Assembly (NCBI RefSeq): GCF_943181405.1
Contig: NZ_CALPBY010000004.1
Span: 248,001-312,000, forward strand
Direction of reading: 5' to 3'
Source of the DNA: Cellulosimicrobium sp. Marseille-Q4280
Lineage (GTDB): Bacteria > Actinomycetota > Actinomycetes > Actinomycetales > Cellulomonadaceae
Length of the DNA stretch: 64,000 nt
In this document: positions 34,806 to 43,073 of the stretch, piece after piece
How the letters are laid out: each line of letters starts with the position of its first letter
Position numbering within the stretch: position 1 is the first letter of the stretch
Program-made: the position numbers and the translations under genes
The notes under the pieces: model-generated
Databases searched by the model: none
What the model saw: the letters and a program-made list of their open reading frames with translations, nothing else
What the model was told of the DNA's origin: nothing

Positions 34806-34859
34806 GTTACGGCCGGGCAACGACCGGGGCACGGTCGCGAAACCGCTGCTCCGTAGCGT
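34806..34859 (+). promoter_or_regulatory. nirB promoter with full GlnR-like box
   Basis: GTTAC-n6-GCAAC-n6-GGCAC-n6-GAAAC (34806-34843) matches the four-half-site GlnR consensus (gTnAC-n6-GaAAC twice). TAGCGT at 34854-34859 is a likely -10, ten bases after GAAAC. This predicts activation of nirBD and the siroheme genes under nitrogen limitation. Confidence 0.72.
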
Positions 34860-34945
34860 CGTCCGTACCTTCCCGGCCGACACTCGAGGCCTGTGGCGGC
34901 CGGGAAGGTGGCTCTCTCGCCCCCGCCCACCCTCAGGAGCTCGCC

Positions 34946-37699
34946 GTGACCGGACCTCAGACCGATCCCACCCCCGCCCCGGGCACGGCGGCGACCGCGC
35001 GACACCTCGTCGTCGTCGGTGGCGGCATGGTCGCCCAGCGGCTCGTCGAGGCGCTGCGCGCCCGCGACGGCGCGGGCGCCTGGCGCATCTCGGTGTTCGC
35101 GGAGGAGCCGCGCAAGCCGTACGACCGCGTCGCCCTGACGAGCTACTTCTCGGCGCGCGACGCCGACGAGCTGACGCTCGGCGACCCGGCGCTGTGGGAC
35201 GACGAGCTCGTCACGCTGCACCGCGACTGCGCCGTGACGGCGGTCGACCGCGAGGCGCAGACCGTCACCGACCGCCTTGGCCGCGTCCACGCCTACGACG
35301 AGCTCGTGCTCGCGACCGGCTCCAGCGCCGCGATGCCGCCCATCCCGGGCAACGACCTGCCCGGCGTGTTCGTCTACCGCACGATCGACGACGTCGCGGC
35401 CCTGCGCGGCTGGGTCGAGGAGAAGCGGCGCAGCACGACGACCGAGGGCGGCTGGGAGCGGCCGGTGCGCGGCGCCGTCATCGGCGGCGGCCTCCTGGGC
35501 CTCGAGGCCGCGGGCGCGCTCAAGGCGCTCGGCGCGCAGGCCACGGTCATCCAGTTCGGCACGCACATGATGGACGCGCAGATCGACCTCGGCGGCGGCG
35601 AGGCCCTCAAGCGCCTCATCAACGGCATGGGCATCGCCGTCCGCTGCAACACCGGCACCAAGGAGATGAAGGTCTCCCGCAAGACCGGTCACGTGGGCCG
35701 GCTCGACTTCGCCGACGGCGGGCGGCTCGACGTCGACGTGGTCGTCGTCGCCACCGGCGTGCGGCCGCGCGACGAGCTCGCGCGGGCCGCGGGGCTCGCG
35801 GTCGGGGAGCGCGGCGGCGCCGTCGTCGACCTCGCGTGCCGCACCGAGGACGAGCACGTCTGGGCCGTCGGTGAGGTCGCGTGCATCGAGGGCCGCTGCA
35901 TCGGGCTCGTCGCGCCGGGCTACGCGATGGCGGAGGTCGTCGCGGACCGTCTGCTCGGCGGCGAGGCAACCTTCCCGGGCGCGGACACCGCGACCAAGCT
36001 CAAGCTCCAGGGCGTCGACGTCGCGAGCTTCGGCGACGCGTTCGGCCGCACCGAGGGCGCGATGGAGCTCGTCTACGCGGACCCGGTCGCGGGCGTCTAC
36101 AAGAAGCTCGTCCTGTCCGACGACGCGCGCACGCTCCTCGGCGGCGTGTTCGTCGGCGACGCGACGCCGTACGCGTCGCTGCGGCCGATGGTGGGCGCGG
36201 AGCTGCCGGGCGACCCCGGCGCGTTCCTGCTCCCGGAGGGGTCGGGTGGCGGCGCCCCGGCGCTCGAGCTGCCCGACGACGCCACGGTCTGCTCGTGCAA
36301 CAACGTCTCGGCCGGGACCATCCGCGGCGCCGTCACGGAGCACGGGTGCACCGACCTCGCGAGCGTCAAGGCGTGCACCAAGGCCGGGACGTCGTGCGGG
36401 TCGTGCCTCCCGCTCGTCAAGAAGATCACGACGACCGAGCTCACCCGGGCCGGCGTCGAGGTCTCCAACGCCCTGTGCGAGCACTTCGAGCTCTCGCGGG
36501 CCCAGCTCTTCGACGCGGTGCGCGTCGCGGACCTGCACACGTTCAGCGAGATCATCGGCCGGTTCGGTCGGGGTGTTGAGGCGCCGGTGGACGAGGACGC
36601 AGCCACCGAGGGCGCCGTGCTCGTCCGCGACGCCGGCCGCGGCTGCGACATCTGCAAGCCGGTCGTCGCGTCGGTCCTCGCGTCGCTCGGCAACGGGCAC
36701 ATCCTCGAGGGCGAGCAGGCGACGCTCCAGGACACCAACGACCACGTCATGGCCAACATGCAGAAGGACGGCACGTACTCGGTCGTCCCGCGCATCCCCG
36801 GCGGCGAGATCACGCCCGACGGGCTGCTCGTGATCGGGCAGGTCGCCAAGGACTTCGGCCTCTACACGAAGATCACGGGCGGCCAGCGCATCGACATGTT
36901 CGGCGCCCGCATCGAGCAGCTCCCCCACATCTGGCGGCGCCTCGTCGAGCACGGCTTCGAGTCGGGTCACGCGTACGGCAAGTCGCTGCGCACGGTGAAG
37001 TCGTGCGTCGGGTCGACGTGGTGCCGGTTCGGCGTCCAGGACTCCGTGGGGATGGCCGTCGAGCTCGAGCTGCGCTACCGCGGTCTGCGCTCGCCGCACA
37101 AGATCAAGCTCGGCGTCTCGGGCTGCGCGCGCGAGTGCGCCGAGGCCCGGGGCAAGGACGTCGGCGTCATCGCGACGGACAAGGGCTGGAACGTGTACGT
37201 CGGCGGCAACGGCGGCTTCACGCCGAGGCACGCGCAGCTCCTCGCCGAGGACCTCACCTCGGACGAGCTGATCCGCACCATTGACCGGTTCCTCATGTAC
37301 TACATCCGCACCGCCGACCGCCTCCAGCGCACGGCCGCGTGGGTCGAGGACTACGAGGGCGGGCTGGAGGCGATCCGCGAGGTGATCATCGAGGACTCCC
37401 TCGGCATCGGTGCCGACCTCGACGCCGCGATGGTCCGGCACGTCGGGGACTACGAGGACGAGTGGCGGGCGGTCCTGGAGGACCCGGAGAAGCTGCGCCG
37501 CTTCGGCTCGTTCGTCAACGCGCCCGCCGAGCCCGACCCGGACCTCGCCTACGTCACCGAGCGCGGCCAGATCCGCCCCGCGACGGCCGCCGAGCGCGCC
37601 GCCGCCCTGGAGGCCGCCCGCGCCGCGGGCGACACCGACCCCGCAGTCCTGACCGGCCCCGTCGTGATCGCCGGCGCCACCCTGGAGGTCCGTCGATGA
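34946..37699 (+). CDS. nirB: Assimilatory nitrite reductase large subunit
   Basis: 917 residues, GTG 34946 with CAGGAGC upstream. Domains in order: FAD-NAD(P)H reductase (about 18-320; H-L-V-V-V-G-G-G-M-V-A-Q and V-I-G-G-G-L-L-G-L-E-A-A), BFD [2Fe-2S] with V-C-S-C-N-N-V (about 449) and C-G-S-C, nitrite/sulfite reductase ferredoxin-like half, and the siroheme/[4Fe-4S] domain with CVGSTWCRFG (about 687) and G-C-A-R-E-C-A-E-A (about 727). All four cluster cysteines are visible. It reduces nitrite to ammonium with six electrons in the cytoplasm. The next gene overlaps by ATGA. Confidence 0.96.
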   Translation: MTGPQTDPTPAPGTAATARHLVVVGGGMVAQRLVEALRARDGAGAWRISVFAEEPRKPYDRVALTSYFSARDADELTLGDPALWDDELVTLHRDCAVTAVDREAQTVTDRLGRVHAYDELVLATGSSAAMPPIPGNDLPGVFVYRTIDDVAALRGWVEEKRRSTTTEGGWERPVRGAVIGGGLLGLEAAGALKALGAQATVIQFGTHMMDAQIDLGGGEALKRLINGMGIAVRCNTGTKEMKVSRKTGHVGRLDFADGGRLDVDVVVVATGVRPRDELARAAGLAVGERGGAVVDLACRTEDEHVWAVGEVACIEGRCIGLVAPGYAMAEVVADRLLGGEATFPGADTATKLKLQGVDVASFGDAFGRTEGAMELVYADPVAGVYKKLVLSDDARTLLGGVFVGDATPYASLRPMVGAELPGDPGAFLLPEGSGGGAPALELPDDATVCSCNNVSAGTIRGAVTEHGCTDLASVKACTKAGTSCGSCLPLVKKITTTELTRAGVEVSNALCEHFELSRAQLFDAVRVADLHTFSEIIGRFGRGVEAPVDEDAATEGAVLVRDAGRGCDICKPVVASVLASLGNGHILEGEQATLQDTNDHVMANMQKDGTYSVVPRIPGGEITPDGLLVIGQVAKDFGLYTKITGGQRIDMFGARIEQLPHIWRRLVEHGFESGHAYGKSLRTVKSCVGSTWCRFGVQDSVGMAVELELRYRGLRSPHKIKLGVSGCARECAEARGKDVGVIATDKGWNVYVGGNGGFTPRHAQLLAEDLTSDELIRTIDRFLMYYIRTADRLQRTAAWVEDYEGGLEAIREVIIEDSLGIGADLDAAMVRHVGDYEDEWRAVLEDPEKLRRFGSFVNAPAEPDPDLAYVTERGQIRPATAAERAAALEAARAAGDTDPAVLTGPVVIAGATLEVRR

Positions 37700-38100
37700 G
37701 CGTCGTCTCGCAGCCCGTCCCCGCCCCGGCCGAGGTCTCCGCCGAGCCCGGCGCCTGGGAGCGCGTGTGCCTCGTGCGCGACCTGCTCGTCGAGCGCGGC
37801 GCGGCCGCCCTCGTCAGCGGGGTCCAGGTGGCCCTGTTCCGCCTCCCGGACGACACGGTCCGGGCCGTCCAGCAGCGCGACCCGTTCTCCGGCGCGAACG
37901 TCATGTCGCGCGGGATCGTCGGGACGCGCGGCGGCGTACCGACCGTTGCCGGCCCGATGTACAAGCAGGTGTTCGACCTCGCGACCGGCCGCTGCCTCGA
38001 CAAGGTCGGCTTCGAGCCGGTCGACGGCCTCGCCGAGGACCTGGTGACCTGGCCGGTCGACGTGCGCGACGGCGTCGTCCTCGTGGGGACCCGGCCGTGA
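37696..38100 (+). CDS. nirD: Nitrite reductase small subunit
   Basis: 134 residues with the Rieske-like NirD fold: V-C-L-V-R-D-L-L-V-E-R-G-A-A-A-L, Q-V-A-L-F-R-L, D-P-F-S-G-A-N-V-M-S-R-G-I and G-P-M-Y-K-Q-V-F-D-L. As in other NirD proteins, the Rieske cysteine/histidine ligands are missing, so it has a structural rather than redox role. It overlaps nirB and the next gene by four bases each, giving tight translational coupling. Confidence 0.95.
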   Translation: MSVVSQPVPAPAEVSAEPGAWERVCLVRDLLVERGAAALVSGVQVALFRLPDDTVRAVQQRDPFSGANVMSRGIVGTRGGVPTVAGPMYKQVFDLATGRCLDKVGFEPVDGLAEDLVTWPVDVRDGVVLVGTRP

Positions 38101-39428
38101 CCACGCTGCTCGGCCTCGACGTCACGGGGCGCACCGTGCTCGTGGCGGGCGGCGGGCCGGTCGCGGCCCGCCGCGCCCGCGCGCTGGCCGACGACGGCGC
38201 GCACGTCCGCGTCGTCGCGCCGCAGGTCTGCGAGGACCTCCGCGACCTCGTCGTCGCCTCGCTGAGCGCAGGGCACGTGTCGTCGATCCGACCCGACGAC
38301 GACCCGTCTCCCGTGCTCGGCGTGCAGGTCGGGACGGTCACCTGGGTCCCGCGCGAGGTGCGCGAGAGCGACCTCGACGACACGTGGCTCGTGCTCACCG
38401 CGACCGACGACTCCGCGGTCAACCGCGCGGTCGCGGAGTGGGCCTCGCAGCGCCGCACGTGGTGCGTCAACGCGGGTGCGGCGCACGAGGGGAGCGCGCG
38501 CACGCCCGCGACGACCCGCAGCGGCGACGTGCTCGTCGGCGTCGTGAGCGACGTGACCTCCCCCCTGGTCGCGGGGACGACGGGAGGGCCCCGCGCCGCC
38601 GACCCACGACGGGTCCGCGCCGTCCGCGACGCGGTCGCCGAGCACCTGCGGGCCGGCGGCGCCGACCAGCGCCGGCACCGCCCCGCTCCGGGCGGGCTCG
38701 GCCGGGTCACTCTCGTGGGCGGTGGGCCGGGCGCCGTCGACCTGCTGACGGTGCGCGGGCGCCGCGCGCTCGCCGAGGCGGACGTCGTCGTCGCGGACCG
38801 GCTCGGCCCGGTCGACGTGCTCGAGGAGCTCGCGCCGGGCGTCGAGGTGATCGACGTCGGCAAGACCCCCGGGCACCACCCGGTCCCGCAGCACGAGATC
38901 AACGCGATCCTCGTCGAGCAGGCGCAGCGCGGGCGCGTCGTCGTCCGTCTCAAGGGCGGCGACCCGTTCGTCTACGGGCGGGGCGGCGAGGAGGTCGTGG
39001 CGTGCCGGGAGGCCGGTGTGCCCGTCGAGGTGGTCCCCGGGATCTCGAGCGCGCTGAGCGTGCCGGCGCTCGCCGGCATCCCCGTGACGCACCGCGGTAC
39101 GGTCGCCGCGTTCCACGTCGTGAGCGGTCACGAGGGCCTCGACGAGGCCTCGCTCGTCTGTGTCCGCGACCGCGCGGCTACGCTGGTGGTCCTCATGGGT
39201 GTCTCGCAGCTCTCCCGCATCACGGCCCAGGCGCTCGACGCCGGGGCCGACCCGGGCCTGCCCGTCGCGATCGTCGAGAACGGCTCGACGCCGCGCCAGC
39301 GCGTCACGCGCGCGGCGCTGGGCGACGTCGTGGAGCGCGCCGCCCAGGTCGGGGTCCGGGCCCCGGCGATCATCGTGGTCGGGGACGTGGCCGCCGAGGG
39401 ACGGCTCGACCCGGCGACGGTCGCGTGA
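38097..39428 (+). CDS. cysG: CysG-like siroheme synthase: precorrin-2 dehydrogenase domain plus uroporphyrinogen-III methyltransferase
   Basis: 443 residues. Residues 1-185 are a precorrin-2 dehydrogenase/SirC-like domain with the NAD site V-L-V-A-G-G-G-P-V-A-A-R-R and V-L-T-A-T-D-D. From about 202 there is a complete SUMT: V-T-L-V-G-G-G-P-G-A-V-D-L-L-T, D-R-L and R-L-K-G-G-D-P-F-V-Y-G-R-G-G-E-E. It converts uroporphyrinogen III to precorrin-2 and sirohydrochlorin. A separate CbiX-type chelatase is encoded downstream, so iron insertion may be shared or done there. GTG 38097 lies within the nirD stop. Siroheme is the cofactor of NirB, explaining the linkage. Confidence 0.9.
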   Translation: MTTLLGLDVTGRTVLVAGGGPVAARRARALADDGAHVRVVAPQVCEDLRDLVVASLSAGHVSSIRPDDDPSPVLGVQVGTVTWVPREVRESDLDDTWLVLTATDDSAVNRAVAEWASQRRTWCVNAGAAHEGSARTPATTRSGDVLVGVVSDVTSPLVAGTTGGPRAADPRRVRAVRDAVAEHLRAGGADQRRHRPAPGGLGRVTLVGGGPGAVDLLTVRGRRALAEADVVVADRLGPVDVLEELAPGVEVIDVGKTPGHHPVPQHEINAILVEQAQRGRVVVRLKGGDPFVYGRGGEEVVACREAGVPVEVVPGISSALSVPALAGIPVTHRGTVAAFHVVSGHEGLDEASLVCVRDRAATLVVLMGVSQLSRITAQALDAGADPGLPVAIVENGSTPRQRVTRAALGDVVERAAQVGVRAPAIIVVGDVAAEGRLDPATVA

Positions 39429-40561
39429 GCGGCGAGGTCCTCCCGGCCGAGCGCGCCCTCGGGCAGGTCATGGCCGGCTGCACGGTGCTGGTCACGGCCG
39501 ACCGCCGCAAGAGCGAGCTCGCGGCCGCGCTCCAGCGCCGCGGCGCCGAGGTGCGCCACGCGCCGGCGCTGAGCATGATCCCGCACGTCGACGACGAGCA
39601 GCTCCTCGCCGGGACGCGCGCCCTCATCGAGAGACCTCCGGACGCCGTCGTCGTGACCACGGGCATCGGCTTCCGCTCGTGGGTCGAGGCCGCCGACGCG
39701 CACGGCCTCGCCGACCGGCTGCTCGAGGTGCTCGCCGACGCGCGTCTCGTCGCACGCGGCCCCAAGGCCCGGGGCGCGATCCAGGCCGCCGGGCTGACCG
39801 CCGACTGGGTCGCGGAGTCCGAGACGTCCGCGGAGATCGCCGACGTGCTGCTCGGCGAGGGCGTCGCGGGGCTGCGCATCGCCGTCCAGCACCACGGTGC
39901 GGGCGCCGACGGGCTCGACGTCGTGTTCGCCGAGGCCGGTGCCGAGGTCGCGAGCCTCGTCGTGTACCGGTGGGGCCCGTCGCCCGACCCGGAGGCCGTG
40001 CGCGCGTCCGTCGAGGCCGCGGCCGTCGGCGAGATCGACGCCGTCGTCTTCACGTCGGCACCGGGCGCCGAGGCCTGGCTGAGCGCCGCGGAGGAGCACG
40101 GCGTCGGCAGGCTCGTCGTGTCGCGGTTCCGCGACGGGTCGATGGTGGCGGCCGCCGTCGGGCCCGTCACGGCGAAGCCGCTCGAGCACCGCGGCGTCAG
40201 CCCGCTCCAGCCCGAGCGGGGGCGCCTCGGCGCACTCGTGCGCACCCTCGTCGCGCACTACGAGCACGCCGAGACCCTCGCCCTCACGACCGTCGCGGGC
40301 GTCCTGCAGATCCGCTCGCGCGTCGCGGTGCTCGACGGCGAGGTGCTGCCGCTGTCGCCCAGCACGCTCGAGGTGCTGCGCCTCCTCGCGTCGCGTCGCG
40401 GGGAGGTCGTCACGCGCGACGACGTGCTCGACGTGCTGCCCGGCGACTCGCGCGACCCCCACGCCGCCGAGGTCGCCGTCGCGCGGCTGCGCGAGGCCAC
40501 CGGCCGTCGCGACCTCGTGAAGACCGTCGTCAAGCGCGGATACCGATTGGAGCTCGCATGA
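39425..40561 (+). CDS. nnaR: HemD-domain/OmpR-type winged-helix protein (NnaR-like nitrogen regulator)
   Basis: 378 residues from GTG 39425, inside the previous stop. Residues about 15-270 are a uroporphyrinogen-III synthase domain (V-L-V-T-A-D-R-R-K-S-E-L, V-V-V-T-T-G-I-G-F-R-S-W, V-V-F-T-S-A-P-G-A-E-A-W). The last about 95 residues are an OmpR/PhoB-type winged helix with L-S-P-S-T-L-E-V-L-R-L-L-A-S-R-R-G-E-V-V-T-R and K-T-V-V-K-R-G-Y-R-L. This fusion is the architecture of NnaR, a co-activator with GlnR of nitrate and nitrite genes in Streptomyces and mycobacteria. Its place in the nir operon and the GlnR-like boxes agree. Whether the enzyme half still makes uroporphyrinogen III is not decided by sequence. 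Confidence 0.88.
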   Translation: MSGEVLPAERALGQVMAGCTVLVTADRRKSELAAALQRRGAEVRHAPALSMIPHVDDEQLLAGTRALIERPPDAVVVTTGIGFRSWVEAADAHGLADRLLEVLADARLVARGPKARGAIQAAGLTADWVAESETSAEIADVLLGEGVAGLRIAVQHHGAGADGLDVVFAEAGAEVASLVVYRWGPSPDPEAVRASVEAAAVGEIDAVVFTSAPGAEAWLSAAEEHGVGRLVVSRFRDGSMVAAAVGPVTAKPLEHRGVSPLQPERGRLGALVRTLVAHYEHAETLALTTVAGVLQIRSRVAVLDGEVLPLSPSTLEVLRLLASRRGEVVTRDDVLDVLPGDSRDPHAAEVAVARLREATGRRDLVKTVVKRGYRLELA

Positions 40562-41406
40562 GCGTGGAGATCCTGGCCTTTCCCTCCGGTGCGTCGGCGG
40601 AGCGTTCCGCGCCCGGTGGCGCCGGCGGGCCGGGGGACCGGGTGCTGCCGGTGCTCGTCGGGTGCTCGCACGGGACGAGCGACCTCACCGGCCGCGAGGT
40701 GGTCCGGGCGCTGCTCGACGACGTCCGTGCAGCCCGCCCCGACCTCGACGTGCGCGAGGCGTTCGTCGACGTGCAGCAGCCGGAGGTCGCGGACGTCGTG
40801 ACGTCGGTCGTCGCGCCGGAGCACGACCTCCCGCGCGACGCGGTGGTGGTGCCGCTGCTGCTCTCGGGCGGGTTCCACGTGGGCGTCGACATCGCCGAGT
40901 CGGTCGCTGACCGGGGCCCCGGGGCCGGTCACGCCGCGGCGGGGACGCCGCTCGGCCCGGACGAGCGGCTCGTGGACCTGCTGGCCGACCGGCTCGCCGA
41001 GGCCGGGGTGCGCTCGGACGACGCGGTCGTGATCGCCGCGGCGGGGTCGAGCCGGCCGGGGGCTGCCCGCGACGTCGAGCAGCTCGCCGCGGGCCTCCGG
41101 GAGCGGCACGCCGGCCCGGTGACCGTCGGCTACGGCGCGATGGCGACGCCGTCGGTCCCCGACGCGGTCGCCGCCGCGCACGCGTCCCTCGCCGTGAGCG
41201 CGGGAGCGCCCGAGGCGTCGGGCGCGGGGCCGGAGGAGGCGCCGCGCGTCGTCGTCGCGGCATACCTCCTGGCGCCGGGCTTCTTCTACGACCGCGTGCT
41301 CGAGGCAGGTGCGGACGTCGTGACGGCACCGCTCGCGCCCGACGCCCGGCTCACCGAGATCGTCCTCGACCGCTACGCCGAGGCCGCCGCGACCCTGGCG
41401 AGGTAG
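40558..41406 (+). CDS. Sirohydrochlorin chelatase, CbiX type
   Basis: 282 residues, ATG 40558 overlapping the regulator stop. Two CbiX-like halves: V-G-C-S-H-G-T-S (about 38-45) carries the metal-binding His, followed by E-A-F-V-D-V-Q-Q-P-E-V-A-D-V and V-P-L-L-L-S-G-G-F-H-V-G-V-D with the second His. The C-terminal half repeats the fold (V-V-I-A-A-A-G-S-S-R, V-V-A-A-Y-L-L-A-P-G-F-F-Y-D). It inserts iron into sirohydrochlorin to give siroheme. A Gly/Ala-rich insert near 215-230 is a loop. Last gene of the nirB operon; its 3' end enters the tandem repeat at 41398. Confidence 0.9.
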   Translation: MSVEILAFPSGASAERSAPGGAGGPGDRVLPVLVGCSHGTSDLTGREVVRALLDDVRAARPDLDVREAFVDVQQPEVADVVTSVVAPEHDLPRDAVVVPLLLSGGFHVGVDIAESVADRGPGAGHAAAGTPLGPDERLVDLLADRLAEAGVRSDDAVVIAAAGSSRPGAARDVEQLAAGLRERHAGPVTVGYGAMATPSVPDAVAAAHASLAVSAGAPEASGAGPEEAPRVVVAAYLLAPGFFYDRVLEAGADVVTAPLAPDARLTEIVLDRYAEAAATLAR

Positions 41407-41481
41407 TACGCGGGTAGCGCGAGGTAGCACCCCGGTAGCGCGAGGTAGTACGCGGGTAGCGCGAGGTGGTACCCCCGGTCG
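41398..41481 (+). repeat. 21-bp x 4 tandem repeat between convergent genes
   Basis: Four head-to-tail 21-base units start at 41398, 41419, 41440 and 41461. Units 1 and 3 are identical (GCGAGGTAGTACGCGGGTAG plus C); units 2 and 4 have several changes. The first unit includes the last codons and stop of the chelatase gene, and the array ends 13 bases before the hydrolase stop. Confidence 0.92.
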
Positions 41482-41493
41482 ACGACGCGGCGT

Positions 41494-42378
41494 CTACCTC
41501 GCGGCCCGGTCGAACCAGTCGAGCGAGAGATCGGCGACCGCGGCCGGGGCGTCATCGGTGATGAAGTGCGCCGCGTCGTCCACGTAGGCGAACTCGACGT
41601 GGTCGGCGTACCGCTCGGGGTCGCGGCAGATGCGCCCCATGAGCTCCTCGGTCGTGGGGTGGTCGCGGCGGCCGAACACGACGAGGGTCGGCACGGTGAG
41701 CCTGCGACTGCGGTAGGCGCCACGCATGATGCGCAGGGCCTCGGGCAGGACCATGCCACGGGCGAGCGGACGCACTGCGGCGTCGACCTCGGGCCGCTGC
41801 ATCGGGGCGAGATGGGCCTCGATGGTCGCCTCCGACATCGGGCGGGCCACGTACCGCTCGGAGAAGTCTCCGCGCAACGGGGCGCCCGGGCGGTGCCAGA
41901 CGTACTTGGGCAGGTGCTGGAAGGCCGGGACCAGCCTCGGGTGGAACCTCACGAAGCCCGGCCACACGGCGAGCTGGACGGCGGTCCGAACGCGTTCGGG
42001 GTGGTCGTAGGTGAGCTGCATCGCGGTGATGACGCCCATGTCGTGGGAGAGGAGGTGGGCGCGCTCGACGTCGAGGGCATCGAGGAGGGCGAGCAGGTCG
42101 CGGAGCCGGGTCTCCCGTCCGATCCGCGGATCGTCGGCCACGGTCCAGCCGGCCCCGCGCAGGTCGGGGCAGTAGACGCGGTATCCGTGTGCGGCGATCA
42201 CCGGAGCGATGGCGTGCCACTGCCACCAGTGCTGGGGGCATCCGTGCAGCAGCACGACCGGGTCGCCCTCGCCGATCGTGGCGAGGTGCGACCGCAGGCC
42301 GGGCGTCTCGACGACGAGATGCTCGAAGCCCGGGGCCTCGGGGAGCGGCGGTGCCCAGGTCGAGGCGAGCGTGGCCAT
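41494..42378 (-). CDS. Alpha/beta hydrolase, epoxide hydrolase/dehalogenase-like
   Basis: 294 residues with the full fold. The oxyanion strand is V-V-L-L-H-G-C-P-Q-H-W-W-Q-W (about 42-55). The nucleophile elbow L-L-S-H-D-M-G-V (about 111-118) has aspartate instead of serine, as in soluble epoxide hydrolases and haloacid/haloalkane dehalogenases. The acid-base His is in D-D-A-A-H-F-I. The reaction is likely hydrolysis through an aspartyl-ester intermediate; the substrate is unknown. ATG 42378 has AGGAGG upstream. The divergent TetR gene and a palindrome between them suggest direct repression. Confidence 0.88.
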   Translation of the reverse strand: MATLASTWAPPLPEAPGFEHLVVETPGLRSHLATIGEGDPVVLLHGCPQHWWQWHAIAPVIAAHGYRVYCPDLRGAGWTVADDPRIGRETRLRDLLALLDALDVERAHLLSHDMGVITAMQLTYDHPERVRTAVQLAVWPGFVRFHPRLVPAFQHLPKYVWHRPGAPLRGDFSERYVARPMSEATIEAHLAPMQRPEVDAAVRPLARGMVLPEALRIMRGAYRSRRLTVPTLVVFGRRDHPTTEELMGRICRDPERYADHVEFAYVDDAAHFITDDAPAAVADLSLDWFDRAAR

Positions 42379-42397
42379 GGTGGCCTCCTTGGGGAAC

Positions 42398-42413
42398 TAC
42401 TATGTTCATAGTA
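42398..42413 (+). promoter_or_regulatory. TetR-type operator
   Basis: TACTATGTTCATAGTA has perfect 7-bp arms around TT. It is AT-rich in a GC-rich neighbourhood and lies in the 57-base divergent region between the hydrolase and TetR starts. Likely site of autorepression and hydrolase repression. Confidence 0.75.
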
Positions 42414-42435
42414 AACCTGCTCGAAGGGGGTGTCC

Positions 42436-42990
42436 ATGCCGGTGACCACCCGAGTGCGTGCACTCGAGGCGGCGGTGGAGCTGCTCGGCGCGCAAGGGGT
42501 GCGCGCGTTGAGCCACGCGCGGGTCGACGCCCGGGCAGGTCTGCCCGCCGGATCGACGTCGAACTGGTTCCGCACGCGCCGGGCGCTGCTCGCCGGCGTG
42601 GTGGACTGGATCGCCGAGAGCGAGCGGGCCGATCTCGATCCAGCCGCGCTGCCGGCGGTCACGCGGGTCGACGAGCTGATCGAGGGCCTGTGCGCCATGG
42701 TCGAGCTCCAGGCCGGGCCGTTCGCGGCGCGGACCCGCGCACGGTACGCGCTCTTCCTCGAGCTCGCGGGCGACCCGGAGCTGGGCGAGCCGTTGCGGCG
42801 GCAGCGCCTCGAGTTCGAGCGGTGGACCGAGCGGATCGTGATCGCCGTCGGCATCGCCGACCCCGTGCCGGCGACCCGGGCCCTCATGGCGTGCTGCGAC
42901 GGCCTGCTCCTGCACCGGCTCACCGTCGACCCCGCTCTCGACGTGCGCCCCGCCGTCGAGCGCGAGGTGCGTGCCCTCGCACGGCCGTGA
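42436..42990 (+). CDS. TetR-family transcriptional repressor
   Basis: 184 residues, ATG 42436 with GAAGGGGG five bases upstream; the in-frame GTG at 42430 would overlap the ribosome site. The helix-turn-helix (about 10-55) is A-A-V-E-L-L-G-A-Q-G-V-R-A-L-S-H-A-R-V-D-A-R-A-G-L-P-A-G-S-T-S-N-W-F split over helices 1-3. The ligand domain has A-R-T-R-A-R-Y-A-L-F-L-E-L-A and the F-E-R-W-T-E-R pattern of TetR_C proteins like those controlling hydrolases. Probably represses itself and the divergent hydrolase through the TACTATG operator; the inducer is unknown. Confidence 0.88.
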   Translation: MPVTTRVRALEAAVELLGAQGVRALSHARVDARAGLPAGSTSNWFRTRRALLAGVVDWIAESERADLDPAALPAVTRVDELIEGLCAMVELQAGPFAARTRARYALFLELAGDPELGEPLRRQRLEFERWTERIVIAVGIADPVPATRALMACCDGLLLHRLTVDPALDVRPAVEREVRALARP

Positions 42991-43073
42991 CCGTTGCTCG
43001 GCCTCGGCGAGAGAGGCCGCGACGGCGGCGTCAGCGACAGCGACAGCGAGCGATCGGCGGCGAGCGTGGAGCG

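Noticed and set aside
41398-41481. 21-bp repeats as a phage attachment site or replication iterons
   Set aside because: No integrase or replication gene nearby; GC-rich units run through a stop codon.
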